The translations under genes were made by a program, and so were the position numbers. From assembly GCA_947172415.1 (NCBI GenBank), contig OX359196.1, forward strand, positions 3,598,501-3,662,500: a stretch of DNA of 64,000 nucleotides. Direction: 5' to 3'. This DNA is from Chondrosia reniformis. Taxonomy: Eukaryota; Porifera; Demospongiae; Chondrillida; Chondrillidae. The notes beneath the pieces were generated by a model. The model saw only the letters and a list, made by a program, of their open reading frames with translations. It did not search any database and had not been told where the DNA came from. Shown one piece after another: positions 49,142-60,222 of the stretch. The first letter of the stretch is position 1, and each line of letters starts with the position of its first letter.

Positions 49142-49330
49142 GTTATACTACTAATTTTGGCTGATAATCACGTAACAATACCATTACTCGAAGGAGAAGA
49201 GACAAATGGAAAACAATCCGATTATTTGACAGTGGAGGAATGTATATCTAACCATTTTTTGACATCAAGCTCTTCAATAAGTAACAGCCTAAAAGTGGTA
49301 TGTATCCTTTTGGAATATTCCCTTGCTTAA
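49142..49330 (+). CDS. Possible exon in the central TIR element
   Basis: Open for 62 codons after a TAA. It reads ILADNHVTIPLLEGEE, then SDYLTVEECISNHFL, which looks more protein-like than its AT-rich surroundings. A donor-like GTATGT lies at 49298-49303 (GTG|GTATGT). No start codon or family was found. The part between 49142 and 49375 exists only once in the window. Confidence 0.22.
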   Translation, partial: VILLILADNHVTIPLLEGEETNGKQSDYLTVEECISNHFLTSSSSISNSLKVVCILLEYSLA

Positions 49331-49738
49331 CTGAGATATGAAGTACTAGAGGCGCCCTATAAAAGTACGAAAATACGTTTTCGATTATAATTAAAACACT
49401 AAAGGGAATTTAAAAGGAATATACATTCAATCATTAGATATCATAATCCTTCATAGATTGGTGTCACCATTTATTCTATATTCGCATGTTCCACTGTCCA
49501 AAAAAACATTTTTGGCGATTTGGCACCAATCACTTACAGCCGCTTACCTTCTCCTTTAAACTTTCAATCTTGATACTGTTGTAGCCAAATTATTAAGAAA
49601 GAATAGCGCTTTTATTCTATACAATTTGTTTAGCGATACGAAGTTTCTAAAGTAAAATAGATTAAATTGAAAAAGAGTGTTAGTTAGGGACTTTTATTGA
49701 AAATTTTCGGAAGTGTGGAAACGTTCCACTAGCGATTA

Positions 49739-52700
49739 GTTATATGTACTAGTTGTATGTACTAGTTGTATGTACTAGGTGTATGTACACGTTGTAGGTT
49801 ATAATACTAGTTACACCAGGTAAAAGTAGGTACTAGAGGAATATACTAGTTGCATGTACTAGTTGTGTGAACTAGTTGTATGTACTAACTGTTTGAACTA
49901 GTTGTAGGTTCTAGAACTAGTTATAGTAGGTACTAGGTAGGTACAAGTTTGTATTTGTTGTTTGTTTTATATATTTGTTTGTATTAGTTTTATGTACTAG
50001 TTGTATGTACTAGTCAAATGTTCTAGTTGTATTTAAAAGTTGTTTGTACTAGTAATATGTTCTAGTTGTATCTACAATTTTTGTGTACTAGCTATATTGT
50101 ATGTAGTGGTTATATGAACTAGTTGTATCTACTAGTTATATGTACTTGTTGTATGTACTAGTTTTATGTACTAGTTGAATGTACAAATTTTAGGTTGTGT
50201 TACTAGTTATACTAGGTACTAGGTAGGTACTAGGTGTATGCACTAGTTGCTTGTACTAGTTGTGTGTACAATTTGTATGTACTTGTTGTGTGTACTAGTT
50301 GTATGTACTACCTATATGTACTAGTTGTATATTGATGCACTTAAGGCTGACCAGTCTTAGCTCGCCTTACTGTTTGCCATTTTTGCTTGCGTGCCGCCAT
50401 TTTTCACTCTCTGTCGCTGTTTTCAGACGTTCACACAATAGGACAGCCATACGCAAATTTAAATAGAAAGCTGCATGCTAGTTTTATGGCTTTATCATAA
50501 GCCTCCACAGCCATTTTCACGGTTTCTACCATTTCCCCGGTATCCATCGCCCCAGTTTTGAGTAATTATTGTATATACTAGTTGTTTGTACTAGTTGTAT
50601 GTACTAGTTGTTTGTACTAGTTGTATGTACTAGTTGTATGTACTAGTTGTATGTACTAGTTGTTTGTAGTAGTTGTATGTACTAGTTGTTTGTACTAGTT
50701 GTATGAACTAGTTGTTTGTACTAGTTGTATGTAATGGTTGTATGTACTAGTTGTTTGTACTAGTTGTATGAACTAGTTGTTTGTACTAGTTGTATGTACT
50801 ATTTGTGTGAACTAGTTGTGTGAACTGGTTGTGTGTACTAGTTGTGTGTACTAGTTGTATGTACTACTAACTAATTTTCTGTACTAGTTGTTTGCTCTAG
50901 GTGTATATGCTAAAAGTATGGACAAGTTGTAGGTTCTAGTTCTAGTTATTCTAGGTACTAGGTAGATTCTAGTTGTATGTAATAGTTGTTTGTTCTAGTT
51001 GTATGTACTAGTTGTTTGTACTAGTTGTTTGTACTAGTTGTATGAACTAGTTGTTTGTACTAGTTGTATGTACTAGTTGTATGTACTAGTTGTTTGTACT
51101 AGTTGTATGAACTAGTTGTTTGTACTAGTTTTATGTACTAGTTGTGTGAACTAGTTGTGTGAACTGGTTGTGTGTACTAGTTGTATGTACTATGTGTATG
51201 TACTATTTGTATATACTATTCTCTTTACCATTTGTATGTACTAGTTGTGTGTAATTGTTATATGTACTACTTTAGTGTACTAGTTGTACCTACTAGCTGT
51301 GTGTACTAGTTATATGTGCTAGTTGGTTGTACTAATTGTGGATAGTTGTTGTATGTAATAGTTATATTTCCTTGTTGTAGGTACTACTTGTATGTACTAG
51401 TAACTAGTTGTATGAACTATTGGTTTGTACTATTTGTATGTACTAGATGTTTGTACTAGTTGTAGGTTATAGTACTAGTTATACTAAGTACTAGGTTGGT
51501 ACTAGGTAAATGTACTAGTTCTTTGTACTACCGTAGTTCGGGAAATTTTCGTTGTTAAACTATTTTTAACAACGAATAATAACACGTTGTACAATCTACG
51601 TATATATGTAAACGCAACACAGCTGAGCGCGGCCAAAATGGCTCTACTGCGATACCTGCAGCGCAAGGACGGTTTACCGGACCCAAAGGGCTCACTTTCG
51701 TGAAAGCCGCGAACACAGAGATCCCTTTCGTAATCCTCTATTTCTCAACGTAATTACGTAACGTGTATAAATTTTCGTGGTAGCCCCCAGACCACAAAAA
51801 TATTTTAACACGAAAATTTTTTCCACGAAAATTTCCGAACACGAAAATTTCCCGAACCACGGTAGTTGAATGAACTAGCTGTGTGTACTAGTTGTTTGCT
51901 CTAGGTGTATATACTAAAAGTATGGACAAGTTGTAGGTTCTAGTTCTAGTTATTCTAGGTACTAGGTAGATCCTAGTTGTATGTAATAGTTGTTTGTTCT
52001 AGTTGTATGTACTAATTGTATGTAATAGTTGTGTGTACTAGTTATATGAAAAATCTAAGATACCATTTTCCTACATGCTATATGCCTATTCTGTAAAAAG
52101 AGCCTATAGGGGAACTAAACCTAAAGAGAGCTTTAGATGAAGATACAGGAGTCTTTTTTCTTTTTTTCCTTTCTTTCATCTTTTTCTCCACTGGGTCAGA
52201 CTGCCGTTTCTGGGAATTCCACCCTTCATCAGTGATCCTGGGAGTCTTTGTCTTTTTCTTTATCTTGATCTTCTGTGAATCCTTGGCTATGTACTACTCG
52301 TAAGAACTAGTTGTTTGTACTAGTTGTATGTACTGGTTGTATGTTCTAGGTGTATGTACTTATTGTACGTACTAGTTATATGTAGTAGTTGTATGTACTA
52401 GTATTATGGATGGTTACATGGTCTAGATATATGTACTAGTTGTGTGTACTAGTTGTGGGTAATTGCTGTATGTACTAGTTATATTTACTACTTGTAGGTA
52501 CTAGTTGTGCTTACTAGTTGTATGTACTAGTTGTATGTACTATTGGTTGGTACTATTTGTAAGTACTAGTTGTATATACTAGTTGTAGGTTCTATTAGTA
52601 GTTATACTAGGTAATAAGTAGGTACTAGCTGTATGAAGTATTTGTTTGTACTAGTTGTGTGTAATTGTTATATGTACTACTTGTGTGTACTAATTGTATC

Positions 52701-55090
52701 TACTAGTTGTATGTACCACTTGTATGTACTAGTTGTATGTACTAGTTGTAAGTACTAGTTGTATGTACTAGCAGTATGTACAAGTTGTTTGTACTAGTTT
52801 AATGTAGTAGTTGTTTGTTCTCAATTTTTATGTCCTGGTTGTTTGCATGTATCTTCTCGTTACTATTTTTATGTCCTAGTTGTATGTACTAGTTTTATGT
52901 ACTAGTTCTAGTTATATGTACGAGTTGTAGGAACTAGTTTTATGTTCTAGTTGTATGTACCAGGTGTATATACTAGATATATGACTTATTTATATGTACT
53001 AGTTGTATATACTAGGTATTTGTACTAGTTTTATATACTAATTATGTATGTCCGAGTTGTAGTACTAGTTCTTTGTAGTAGTTGTTTGTACTAGTTTTAT
53101 GTACTCGTTCTATCTAGTAGTTATATGTAGTAGTTATTATATACTATTTCTAGGTACTAATTGAATGTATTAGTTGTATGTACTAGTTTTATGTACTCGT
53201 TACTAGTAGCATGTACTAGTTGTATGTACTAGTTGTATGTACTAGCACTAGCTATATTTACTTGTAGTAGGTACTAGTTGTATGTCCTAGTTGTTTGTAG
53301 CAGTTGTATGTTCAATATATTTGTATGAACTAGTTGTATGTACTAGTTGTATTTGGGTATATGTTCTACATGTATGTACTAGTTGTAAATAATTGTTGTA
53401 TGGACTAGTTACATTTACTAGATATAGTAACTAGTTGTATGTACTAGTTATATGCAGTAGTTTTATGTACTAGTTTTATGTACCCGTTGTATGTAATAGT
53501 TGTATTTAGTACTTTTATGTACTAGTTGTGTGTACTAGTTGTATTTACTAGTTACTAGATTTATGTACTACTTGTATGAACTAGTTTCTAGTTTTAAGTA
53601 CTAGTTGTATTCACTAGATATATGTACTAGTTTATGTGTATGTATTGGTTATATGTACTAGTTGTGTGTAAACGTTGTATTTAGTAGCTGTATGTACTAG
53701 TTGTATGTTCTAGTTTTATGTACTGTTTATATGAACTAGTTATATGTGTATTTACCGGTTTTATGTGCTATTTGTATGTAATAGTTCTTTGTACTAGTAA
53801 CTAAATGGACGTACTAGTTCAATGTAGTAGCTGAATGTAGTAGTAACTACTTGTATATACTAGTTGCATTTACTAGTTGTATATCCCAGTTGTATATACT
53901 ATTTATCTATACTAGTTAAAGGTGTATGTACTAATTATATGTACTAATTATATGTACTAATTGCATGTACTAGTTGTTTGTACTAGCTGCATGTACTAGT
54001 TGGAAAGTTCTAGTATTATTTATACTAGGTACTACGTATGTACTAGTTGTTTGTACTAAATCCTACTTTTGTTAACTAGTTGTATGTACTAGTTGTATGT
54101 ACTAGTTGTTTGTATTAGTTGTATGTTCTAGTTATATATACTATTTGTAATTACTAGTAAACAATGGTATATACTAGTTGTATTTACTAGTTTTATGGAC
54201 TATTTATATATATATTAATTGTATGTAATAATTGCAAGTACTTGTTGTTTGTACTAGCTGCATGTACTAGTTGGAAAGTTTTAGTATTATTTATGCTAGG
54301 TACTACGTATATACTAGTTGTTGGTACTAGTTGTATGTACTAGTTGTTTGTACTACTTGTATGTACTAGTTATATATACTTTTTGTATGTACTAGTAAAC
54401 AGTGGTTTTTACTAGTTGTATGTTCTAGTTGTATGTACTATTTTTATGTACTAGTTGTATGAACTAGTTGTATGTACTAGTTATATATACTATTTGTATG
54501 TACAAGTAAACAGTGGTTTATACTTGTTGTAGGTTCTAGTTGTATGTACTATTTTTATGTACTAGTTGTATGAACTAGTTGTATGTACTAGTTATATATA
54601 CTATTTGTATGTACAAGTAAACAGTGATACGTACTAGTTGTATGTACCAGTTTTATGAACTAGTTTTAGGTTCTAGTAGTAGTTATACTAGGTACTAGGT
54701 AGGTCCTAATTGTATGTACTCGTTGTATGTACTAATTCCATTTTCTAGTTGTAGGTGCTAGTTGCATGTACTAGTAGTATGTACAATTTGTATGTATTAG
54801 CTCAATGTACTAGTTGTATGTTCTCGTTACTATTTTATGTCCTAGTTGTATGTTCTAGTTGTATGTACTGGTTATATGTGTATGTACTGGTTATATGTAC
54901 TAGTTGTGGGTAGAAGTTGAATTAGTAGTTGTATGTACACTAGTTGTATTTACTATTTGTATGTACTAGTGTATATTCTAGTTTTTTGTACTGTTTATAA
55001 GTACTAGTTATATGTGTATGTACTGGTTATATGTACTAGTTGTATGTGCTATTTATATGTCCTAGTTGTAGAACTAGTTGTATAGTGCAT
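49739..55090. repeat. 13-bp minisatellite, right array
   Basis: Mirror of 41285-46640, with the same embedded inserts: unique stretches at about 50332-50555 and 52044-52290, and the 338-bp MITE at 51528-51865. Array length matches the left arm to within a few bases. This is unusual for a minisatellite and points to very recent duplication or allelic origin. Confidence 0.92.
51528..51865. mobile_element. 338-bp MITE, right-arm copy
   Basis: Same length and ends as the copy at 44514-44851, reverse orientation. Confidence 0.75.
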
Positions 55091-55099
55091 TTCAGTTAA

Positions 55100-56490
55100 A
55101 GCTTCAATGAAGCCATCAGCATTGTTTCGGATCTACTACACAAAGACACAACTCTTGTGGAGAGAAAAAACCTACCACCCGACATAATTTCTGACTTACT
55201 GAAGAAGTGCCTTACCACAACTTTCTTTAACTTTGGGGGCAATTTCTACCAACAAACTGAAGGGGTTGCCATGGGTTCCCCCTGTCCCCAGTAGTTGCTA
55301 ACATTTATATGGAATATTTTGAGAACTTAGCAATCAACTCTACCACCAAGAAACCAACTATATGGCTAAGGTATGTGGATGACACCTTTGTAATATGGAG
55401 ACATGGTAAAGAACAACTGAAAGGTTTTCTCGAACATCTCAACTCTATTAAGGACAACATCAAATTCACAATGGAGGAAGAAAAACAAGGACAATTTCCT
55501 TTCTTAGATGCCTTGGTCGAAAGAGTTTCACAACAATTCCACACCAGTGTGTTCAGAAAGCCTACACATACCGATAGCTATATTCACTACAATTCTAATC
55601 ACCATCCGTCCACCAAGATTGGCACCATCTTATGCCTCAAAAAAGGGCTGAACACCTATGCAAAGGACAATCATTACAAAGAGAACTTGAACACATCAAA
55701 ACCACCTTCATTGCCAATGGCTACCCAGAAGGACTTGTAAGAAGAACACTAAAGAAGAAGAAAAGAAGGAATGATGATCTGATTAAAGAAGGAGAACGTG
55801 TCCTCTGCTTACCTTACATCAAAGGTTTAAGTGAAACCCTACAAGGAGTTTGCAGACCACTGGAAGTGAGAATCAGACACAAGGCAACTAACACTCTTCG
55901 CTCCCTATTGACCAGGATTAAGACACCACTACCAGAGACTCAGAAGACAGGAGTCATTTATGAAATACCTTGCAGATGCGGACAAGTGTACATTGGTTAA
56001 ACATTGACAGGATGAAGGAACATAAAAGGCCAGTACAAAAAATTGACACCAACAACTCTCTAGTTGTATATGTTAAAGAAACCTTGCATGACATCTCATG
56101 GGAGAATGCTAAAGTATTACAGAAAGAACAACATAAAATCAGAAGAAAGATCAAGGAGGCTATACTAATACAGAAAACACCTTGCATGAACATGGACTTA
56201 GGAATGAATGTGGATCCCATTTGGAAGGACATACTTAATTAATTAACACTACCACCTTATTTAATTATTTTTCATCCTAATTAATATTTGGCGCAATTCA
56301 CTATTACATCATCACTCACCACCTGCCACCCAACATCTATTTAAAACACACTTGTGCTCCTCTTTTCATTATTGCTGATGAAGACCTTAGGATCAAAACG
56401 TTCAATTCTAAAGAATATTCCTGTTGCTGTAGCTCAATAAACATCAGTTAACTAATTATGATCGCAACAACTACTCCATATCACTTCATT
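55100..56490 (+). mobile_element. Penelope-like element, 5'-truncated, right-arm copy
   Basis: Plus-strand mirror of 39894-41280. The coding blocks differ from the left-arm copy by about one residue (WKDILN here, WKDTLN there). The 3' tail includes CTGATGA (56375-56381), then AGACCTTAGGATC and AAAACG: spacing like the core of the hammerhead ribozymes known from Penelope-like elements, but the GAAAC box reads AAAAC. The tail ends near TATCACTTCATT before satellite. Confidence 0.87.
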
Positions 56491-57865
56491 ATATATCTTT
56501 TATATATATTATATAAAACATATATATGTAAGAAAAAAGTATACATCTAATATATGTTCTATATATCTTATATTTTATATATATATAGTATATATCTTAT
56601 ATGTACATGAAATACCATATATATAACATATATATGTAAAGTCAAAAGTGTGTGATATATAAATAGGACTTCATTTACAACATATTTTGGGAGACCCATG
56701 TGACTGATGGTGTTACGGATGACATCATCTGGATACAGGGTACAAGGATGCCTTGGTTCGATACCAGGCTGGGTCACATGAATAAAGAAAAAATAAAGAT
56801 CTTATATATGTTCTATATATCTTATATCTTATATATATGTATAGTATATATCTTATATGAATTTTGTATATCTTATATATTACACATATATATAAGGTCA
56901 AAGGTGTGTGATAAATAAATAGGACTTCATTTACATCATATATGGGGTGACCAACGTGACTGATGGTGTTATGGTTGACATCATCTGGTTACAGCCTAGG
57001 AGGATGTCCTGGTTCAATAACTGGCTGAGAACTCCTAAGAAAAGAAAAAAAGTACATCATATATATGTTCTATACATCTCATATCTAATATATATATAGT
57101 ATATATCATATTTGAATATTTTATATCTTATATTTTGCATATATATCGAAGGTCTAAAGTGTGTGTTATATAAATGGGACTTCATTTACTACATATATTG
57201 GGTGACTCACGTGACCGATAGTGTTACGGTTGACATCATCTGGACACAGGGTACGAGGATGCCCTGGTTTGATACCAGGCTGAGTCACCTGAAAAAAGAA
57301 AGAAGTATTCATCTTATGTATGTTCTATATATTTATATCTTATATATATGTAGTATATATCTTATATGTACATGAAATACCTTATATATAATATATATAT
57401 GTAAGGTCAAAAGTGTGTGATATATAAATAGGACTACATTTACAACATATATTGGGAGAACCACGTGAGTGATGGGGTTCCGGATGACATCATCTTGATA
57501 CAGGGTACGAGGATGCCCTGGTTCAAAACCAGGCTGGGTCACCTGAAAAAAGAAAAAGTATAAATCTGATATATGTTCTATATATCTTATATCTTATATA
57601 TATATAGTATATATCTTATATGTATATTACATATCTTATATATTACATATATATGTAAAGTCAAAAGTGTGTGATGTATTAATAGGACTTCATTTACATC
57701 ATACATTGGGTGAACAACGTGCCCGATGGCGTTACGGTTGACATCATCTGGATACAGGGTACGAGGATGCCCTGGTTCGATACCAGGCTGGGTCACCTGA
57801 AAAATAAAATAAGTATACATCTGATATATTTTCTATATATTTTATATCTTATATATATATATAGT
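56491..57865 (+). repeat. tRNA-like satellite array, block 10 (reversed)
   Basis: Five monomers and part of a sixth. The tRNA-like unit now reads on the plus strand, for example around 56692-56775. The monomers after about 57400 have no counterpart in the left arm. Confidence 0.9.
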
Positions 57866-58627
57866 AAGAGAACAATAAAAATTTTCTGCAAAAATAGTGA
57901 AGATGTAGGGATGGCACAAAAAGCATAGAAACAAGAAAGGGATGTTACACAGTGAAGCATTAGCTATATATGCATGAATCATACAACACCCTTGCTTGTA
58001 GGATTCATGCATAGCTAATGCTTCACTGTGTAACATCCCTTTCTTGTTTCTATGCTTTTTGTGCCATCCCTACATCTTCACTATTTTTGTAGAAAATTTT
58101 TATTGTTCTCTAGTTTCTGTACTTTTTATGGAGCATAAGCTAGGAATTCGTTGTATTTTAAACCACTTTGGTTTCGCAATCTTCGACTGATTATGACGTC
58201 ATTAAAATGGCGAATTTATTGAGGTCTTGACTCTTGAGCCATGAAAACTGTCATACTCAATAATAGCGTTATCGCTCTCGCTTCTACAAAAGAATACAGC
58301 TCGGAAAATTTAGAGTAATTTCGATTAAGAAGTAGTCCGAAGGCTTATTTCGTTTTTTAGTTACAGCGGGCGAAGAAGATGAAGAAGAAGAAGAAGATGA
58401 AGAAGAAGAAAACGAAAATGGGAGATTTCAAAGTTCGTTCATTTGCCAACGATACATGGTCGCTTGCCTTCAAGGCCAATTTATAGCATGTTTGTTCTAT
58501 ATTTAACTCTACATAGTCTCGTTTTGGCGATTTTCAGCCTAATTCGGAATTTTGCTCCTATACCAATGTATGGGGAAAACGAAACTACCCGTACCATCCC
58601 TACATAGAGAGTACTACCGTAATCTCT
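57866..58627 (+). mobile_element. Foldback MITE-like element, copy A4 (right arm only)
   Basis: Full copy with the A1 orientation: the long hairpin (about 57880-58100) turns at CAACACCCTTGCTTG, TGACGTCA lies near 58195, the GAA/GAT triplet run at about 58375-58408, and the end is GAGAGTACTACCGTAATCTC. It has the best-paired hairpin of all copies. It is absent from the left arm because of the 1765-bp difference there. Confidence 0.82.
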
Positions 58628-59320
58628 GATATATCTTATATGTACGTACATGAAATACCTTATATATAACATATATATGTAAGGTCAAAAGTGTGTGATA
58701 TATAAATAGGACTACATTTACAACATATATTGGGTGACCCACGTGACTGATGGTGTTACAGGTGACATCATCTGGTTACAGCTTACGGGGATGTCCTTAT
58801 TCAATAACATGCTGGGACTCCTAAGAAAAGAAAAAAAGTACATCTTATATATGTTCTATATATTTATATCATATACATATAGTATATATCTTATATGTAT
58901 ATTATATATTTTATATATTGCATATATATCGAAAGTCAAAAGTGTGTGTTATATAAATAGGACTTCATTTACTACATATATTGGGTGACTCACGTGACCG
59001 ATGATCTTACGGTTGACATCATCTTGATACAGGGTACGAGGATGCCCTGGTTCGATACCAGGCTGGGTCACCTAAAAAAGAAAAAGTATACATCTGATAT
59101 ATGTTCTATATATCTTATGTCTTATATGTATATAGAATATATCTTTAATATATCTTATATATTACATATATATGTAAGGTCAAAATTGTGTGATATATAA
59201 ATCTTTACATCATATATTGGGAGACCCACGTGACTGATGGTGTTATGTATGAAATCATCTGGATACAGGGTACAAGGATGTCCTGGTTCGAAACCCGGGT
59301 GGGTCACCTGACAAAAGAAA
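58628..59320 (+). repeat. tRNA-like satellite array, block 11 (reversed)
   Basis: About two and a half monomers. The last one (59160-59300) has a shortened region after GATATATAAAT, where the usual AGGACTTCATT is partly lost. It meets the Helitron boundary hairpin. Confidence 0.88.
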
Positions 59321-59381
59321 CAAGTAGTTCGAGTTAAAAAAGTCGTGGGGGCTGCCGCCTCCCACGCACTCGAACTACTTG
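59321..59381. repeat. Nested hairpin at Helitron boundary, right-arm copy
   Basis: Same 14-bp arms and inner GC stem as 38764-38824. Confidence 0.6.
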
Positions 59382-60222
59382 GCGGCTTTCGGATGATTTT
59401 GTATTCTGCCATATTCTAAGCTTAAGATATTCTCAAGATGTAAATTGTAGAATGTGTATTATATTTTTGCAACTTCTATTATCATATATATCTATGATAT
59501 GAAATGAAATACTTAAAAATGAATACAGTAAATGGAACTAATAAACACAGCCTCTAAAAGAGTGTTACCAAAAGTTAGTGAGAAAAATAAATTTGCCAGA
59601 AACCTTGAAGTTCCGAGTTAAGTTAATGTAAGTGACTATAACCATGTAGAAATTAGTAGCAGACTGGTTCCAAAATGACTTGTCCAGTTTATCAATTTTG
59701 GGTTTGCAAGAATTAGTCTCTCCTGTATAATGAAAGAGATTTTAACACTGAATGTATGATGTTTGCAAACCAACAATAGTGTAAAGCATCTACTTACCAT
59801 ATGACAATAAATAAAATGCTTCTTTTCCATGACATCTCCAGAATCACTAAGTGTAACTTGATCTACATTTTCCTTATTGTGCAGACATAAACTTTAAGTG
59901 GCTATAAAACTGGATAACTTGCAATTAAAGAAAATCTCCCTGAAATGATTAAATATTCATTGCAATTTAAAAAATGATTAATAATTGGCTTACGAGTGAC
60001 ATTACTCCTCCTTATCCTTCTTTGCAATAGAAATAGAAAAGTATGTGAACACATCTACATGCAAACAATAAAAAAGTATACAAAACAAATTGCCTCTTAT
60101 AACATGCAAACAAAACCTGCACAATCACTAACAGGCATGCATTTAAACCAACACCTTGTATTGCTGGACAATTAATGTGAATGTATATATCACCACCACG
60201 GTTGTCTTTAATCACATCCCAA
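59382..60222. other. Non-coding stretch, mirror of 37923-38763
   Basis: Nothing recognisable beyond what its left-arm partner shows. Confidence 0.45.

Larger units (their letters stand above)
48454..49732. mobile_element. Central TIR element containing the assembly gap
   Basis: Left end CATGTGGAACATGTCTAC and right end (reverse complement) CTAGTGGAACGTTTCCAC agree at 13 of 18 positions, so these look like imperfect terminal inverted repeats. Both ends abut the minisatellite in the same orientation. The 200-N gap lies inside. No transposase domain is recognised in the visible parts. A protein-like frame follows the gap up to 49071, and another runs 49142-49330. Superfamily not assigned. Confidence 0.6.

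Noticed and set aside
48454-49732. Assigning the central TIR element to hAT or another superfamily
   Set aside because: Ends are imperfect, no target duplication is clear and no transposase motif is visible.
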